DNA of 18,280 nucleotides, taken from Planctomycetota bacterium. GTDB lineage: Bacteria > Planctomycetota > UBA1135. The stretch covers positions 1 through 18,280 of the forward strand of contig JAQWRF010000297.1 of NCBI GenBank assembly GCA_029243845.1. The letters are read 5' to 3'. Position 1 is the stretch's first letter. Every line of letters starts with the position of its first letter. Under the pieces are notes generated by a model. The model searched no databases. It was not told the origin of the DNA and saw only the letters and a list, made by a program, of their open reading frames with translations. Below are positions 16,257 to 18,280 of this stretch, in pieces. A program made the position numbers and the translations under genes.

Positions 16257-17543
16257 TTACGGTACGTCTAGGCGGATGGTGTTTGAGTCATAAACAACAC
16301 TAGCAGACAGCCATTGCCCCTCTATGAATACGGTACGCCCGGCAGCGCCACTAGGCGTTACGCGGTATAAAGAGCCTGTACCCCATGCAGTATTCGAGCC
16401 TGTGCCTACAACTCCATTGAATGTGCTGAAGAATGGGCTACGGTCAGTGAAAGAGTACACTAATCTGTATGGCGCAGATGCAGGAGCATTTGACCAGCTA
16501 AAAGTGATGCCTTGCCCTGGGTTTGGTGTGAAAGTGCTTGCTGTTAAGACAGCAGTGTCGTTGCCACCACCACCGCTACCTGAAGCATCGAATGGGTGTG
16601 ATTCTGACAAGTCTCCATACGCGCTACCTGTTGTGCGCTTCACAGCAATACATCCGCCTTCCCAGCCAGAGGCAGGTAGTTGGAATGTCATCGATGTACC
16701 GTTTGAAGAAGGCACATCTGCTACTGTTTCGTGAGCACCGCCAGAATTGCCGCCATCAAGCAGATCGCTCATCAGCCACACGCGGTTTGTTGATGAAGAA
16801 AATCCACCACCGGTGATTGTTACGGTGTTTCCGGAAACAGAAACGTTGTCAATCCGTGGCATGCTTGAAGACATTGTAGAGTAGATACTCTTTACGCCAT
16901 TAATGTCATCGCTTGCGAGTGAGCGCTGTCCAGTTCCTGAACCAGAGATGTAAGCATTCATGGTTGGGCTACCACCAGCAGTCGAGTGACCAAGGCCAAG
17001 CGAGTGACCAAGTTCGTGACAAGCCACGCCTTGGATGTCCATGCCACTATTCACGGAGCTTGGACCGTCTTGCCAGCTCCATGCGTCACCGTAGAAACGG
17101 ATACGCCAGCCATCGTTGATTGGAGTTTCGCAGTAAGCAAGAACGCCACCGCTTGATCCGTCGATCGATGAAACGATATTATCGTTGCTGCCGCCGATGC
17201 CGTTAGCCATACCTTCCCAAAAGAAAGTAAAGTTTGCGCCACCAGAGCCAACGTCAGTTTGTGAACTATCCCCAGAGCCATCGCCGTGTGGACGAGAGTT
17301 CCATTCAGCACCGCCCTTCCAGATGGCTAGCTCGGCCCCGGTGTACCCAGGCCAGTTTGAATTATTGGTCGTGTTGTTGTTTGCAGAACTACCATTGAAG
17401 TTGTCGTACACGCGGAAGTCGCGCTGACCTAAGTTAAGGTTACCACCAATGGTGCTATAACCAACTGCTGAATCGCTCATCACGAAGAATGAAGCGCCGG
17501 CAAGAATGAGACTGCCAGCTGTAAGGCGCAGAACGTTTTTCAT
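16257..17543 (-). CDS. Secreted matrixin-type zinc metalloprotease with IPT/TIG-like domain
   Basis: The 428-residue protein has a signal peptide (1 to about 28, ending SDSAVG). The catalytic domain follows, with the metzincin zinc site HELGHSLGLGH at 176-186 (H176, E177, H180, H186) and a Met-turn at M195 in PTMNAY. The DDINGVKSIY helix (212-221) closes a matrixin domain. Next comes an IPT/TIG-like beta domain at about 227-320 (PRIDNVSVSGNTVTITGGGF), a Gly-rich linker (GSGGGGND) and a C-terminal beta domain. No cysteine-switch pro-peptide is visible. The start is well supported by GGAGG at 17555-17551, 7 nt before the ATG, one of few clear Shine-Dalgarno sites here. The ATG shares one base with the stop of the upstream gene. 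Confidence 0.93.
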   Translation of the reverse strand: MKNVLRLTAGSLILAGASFFVMSDSAVGYSTIGGNLNLGQRDFRVYDNFNGSSANNNTTNNSNWPGYTGAELAIWKGGAEWNSRPHGDGSGDSSQTDVGSGGANFTFFWEGMANGIGGSNDNIVSSIDGSSGGVLAYCETPINDGWRIRFYGDAWSWQDGPSSVNSGMDIQGVACHELGHSLGLGHSTAGGSPTMNAYISGSGTGQRSLASDDINGVKSIYSTMSSSMPRIDNVSVSGNTVTITGGGFSSSTNRVWLMSDLLDGGNSGGAHETVADVPSSNGTSMTFQLPASGWEGGCIAVKRTTGSAYGDLSESHPFDASGSGGGGNDTAVLTASTFTPNPGQGITFSWSNAPASAPYRLVYSFTDRSPFFSTFNGVVGTGSNTAWGTGSLYRVTPSGAAGRTVFIEGQWLSASVVYDSNTIRLDVP

Positions 17544-18079
17544 TACTTGGCCTCCGATGTTGCTTTAGCGATATCGCTAATCAATGTTGAAACAAGTTGG
17601 TTGCCTTCAATTGCAAAACCTTTACCCTTGCCTAGAACGACGGCACCTTTACGGGAGTCGATGGTGCGGAAAATACCACCCATTGATGCGTAAACGCAAC
17701 GATCGATGTCAGGGCCCCATCCTTGAACAGTGCCGCTGAAAACAACCACATCGTTGCCGAGGCGGTATTCAGAGGGAGCCGGCATTGAGGTGACCATCAT
17801 CGACTCGCCCTCGAAAGTACCACCTAGGAAGGCGGTATCAACAGTAATTGGGCTGTTGTCGTAAAGGCTTGTGCCCTCAATGGTTAAAATTGTGTAGATG
17901 AGTCGATCGTCATTCTCTGGCGTGTACTTAACAGTACGGACGTCAGTAATGGTTCCTTGGACAGCAACATCTGTCTTAGAAATCATTTTTTGTAGATCTA
18001 GCTCTTCGATGCATGCGTTGCCGGCTTGCATGAGTAGCAAGATGGCAGCGGAGGCAGTTAGCCAGCGGAGTAGTTTCAT
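17543..18079 (-). CDS. Small secreted protein coupled to the metalloprotease
   Basis: The 178-residue protein has a signal peptide (MKLLRWLTASAAILLLMQAG), likely cleaved at NA-C to leave an N-terminal cysteine at residue 23; this is not a canonical lipobox. The mature part has LQKMISKTDVAVQGTITDVR (29-48), YTILTIEGTSLYD, AFLGGTFEGES, GNDVVVF and YASMGGIFRTI. This reads like the secreted 'sites a potential GTV..., iyT.vtl, GG, vvvF, G.f' domain I have seen associated with matrixin-type proteases, though no function is known to me. It ends TAATG with the protease gene, so synthesis of the two is coupled. A role as chaperone, inhibitor or co-factor of the protease is inference. No Shine-Dalgarno precedes its ATG. 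Confidence 0.85.
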   Translation of the reverse strand: MKLLRWLTASAAILLLMQAGNACIEELDLQKMISKTDVAVQGTITDVRTVKYTPENDDRLIYTILTIEGTSLYDNSPITVDTAFLGGTFEGESMMVTSMPAPSEYRLGNDVVVFSGTVQGWGPDIDRCVYASMGGIFRTIDSRKGAVVLGKGKGFAIEGNQLVSTLISDIAKATSEAK

Positions 18080-18103
18080 GTTTTTGGGTGGTTAAAGGAG
18101 AGT

Positions 18104-18121
18104 ATGCGTTTTAAACGCTAG
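18104..18121 (+). other. Possible 5-codon leader ORF (MRFKR)
   Basis: ATG CGT TTT AAA CGC TAG follows AAAGGAG (18094-18100) after three bases. It lies in the 144-bp gap between the small secreted protein and the truncated plus-strand gene. The codons form the imperfect dyad GCGTTTTAAACGC (18106-18118). Ribosome-site spacing is short, and such mini-frames arise easily by chance. Confidence 0.15.
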
Positions 18122-18210
18122 GTTAACGTTTTGACGCTAAAAACGAGCTTACGTTCCTATAAATATACCAACTATTTGGGACTTTGTACGATAAATCCTT
18201 GATTTCGTGC

Positions 18211-18216
18211 TATATT
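18211..18216 (+). promoter_or_regulatory. -10-like box (TATATT) before the truncated plus-strand gene
   Basis: TATATT, five of six matches to the -10 consensus, ends 7 nt before the ATG at 18224. No well-spaced -35 is found. The whole gap 18080-18223 is AT-rich and must also hold the minus-strand promoter, for which no clear box was found. Confidence 0.3.
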
Positions 18217-18223
18217 TGAAGAC

Positions 18224-18280
18224 ATGCGTAACATCGCTTTACCCTTTATCCTTGTTGCCGCACTTTGTGCAGGCATTGCT
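18224..18280 (+). CDS. Secreted protein, only the signal peptide in the window
   Basis: The frame runs open from ATG to the window end: 19 codons reading MRNIALPFILVAALCAGIA. A short basic start followed by a hydrophobic core is typical of a Sec signal peptide, and it ends near the expected cleavage site. The mature protein is outside the window. GAAG lies at 18219-18222, a weak ribosome site. It is divergent from the small secreted protein gene. Confidence 0.65.
   Translation, partial: MRNIALPFILVAALCAGIA

Overview
This is an 18.3 kb stretch of a bacterial chromosome made of housekeeping genes, very densely packed, with two short secreted-protein regions at its ends. The proteins are bacterial (GroES/GroEL, RsmD, PdxJ, a tRNA-Leu with encoded CCA). 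The GroES/GroEL sequence style (a long GroES with a GRLLDDG segment, a Gly-Gly-Met GroEL tail), the secreted matrixin-type protease and the scarcity of Shine-Dalgarno sequences point tentatively to the Planctomycetota/PVC area. This is an impression, not a classification. No phage, transposon, CRISPR or other obvious mobile DNA is visible, and no gene-free gap exceeds 300 bases.

Layout from left to right. (1) 3-755, plus: the 3' part of a methionine-rich secreted protein. It ends at a bidirectional terminator that also contains the stop codon of the opposing gene. (2) 789-2624, minus: pdxJ (vitamin B6) followed by a family-4 glycosyltransferase. (3) 2648-8132, plus: a tight six-gene unit, rsmD - nagA - sprT-like protease - manA - RluB-type pseudouridine synthase - HD phosphohydrolase, whose genes overlap or lie within a few bases. 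It starts only 23 bp from pdxJ. (4) 8015-9262, minus: a class I aminotransferase whose 3' end overlaps the HD gene by 118 bp. (5) 9321-11357, plus: a 678-residue membrane-anchored protein of unknown function, then tRNA-Leu(GAG) and a TTG-started cysteine synthase/CBS-like gene. (6) 12571-16153, minus: TPR protein, NUDIX hydrolase, small zinc-ribbon protein, receiver-only response regulator, groES, groEL. (7) 16257-18079, minus: a small secreted protein translationally coupled to a matrixin-type metalloprotease, closed by a strong terminator. (8) 18224-end, plus: the signal peptide of a truncated gene.

The most interesting signal is a full-core sigma-54 (-24/-12) promoter motif in the 63-bp gap just upstream of the response regulator - groES - groEL unit. 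With the 8-bp overlap between the regulator and groES, it suggests sigma-54-driven, regulator-linked chaperonin expression instead of the usual CIRCE or heat-shock control. Also notable are terminators buried in opposing coding sequences, the 118-bp tail-to-tail gene overlap, and several -10-like boxes that almost touch start codons.
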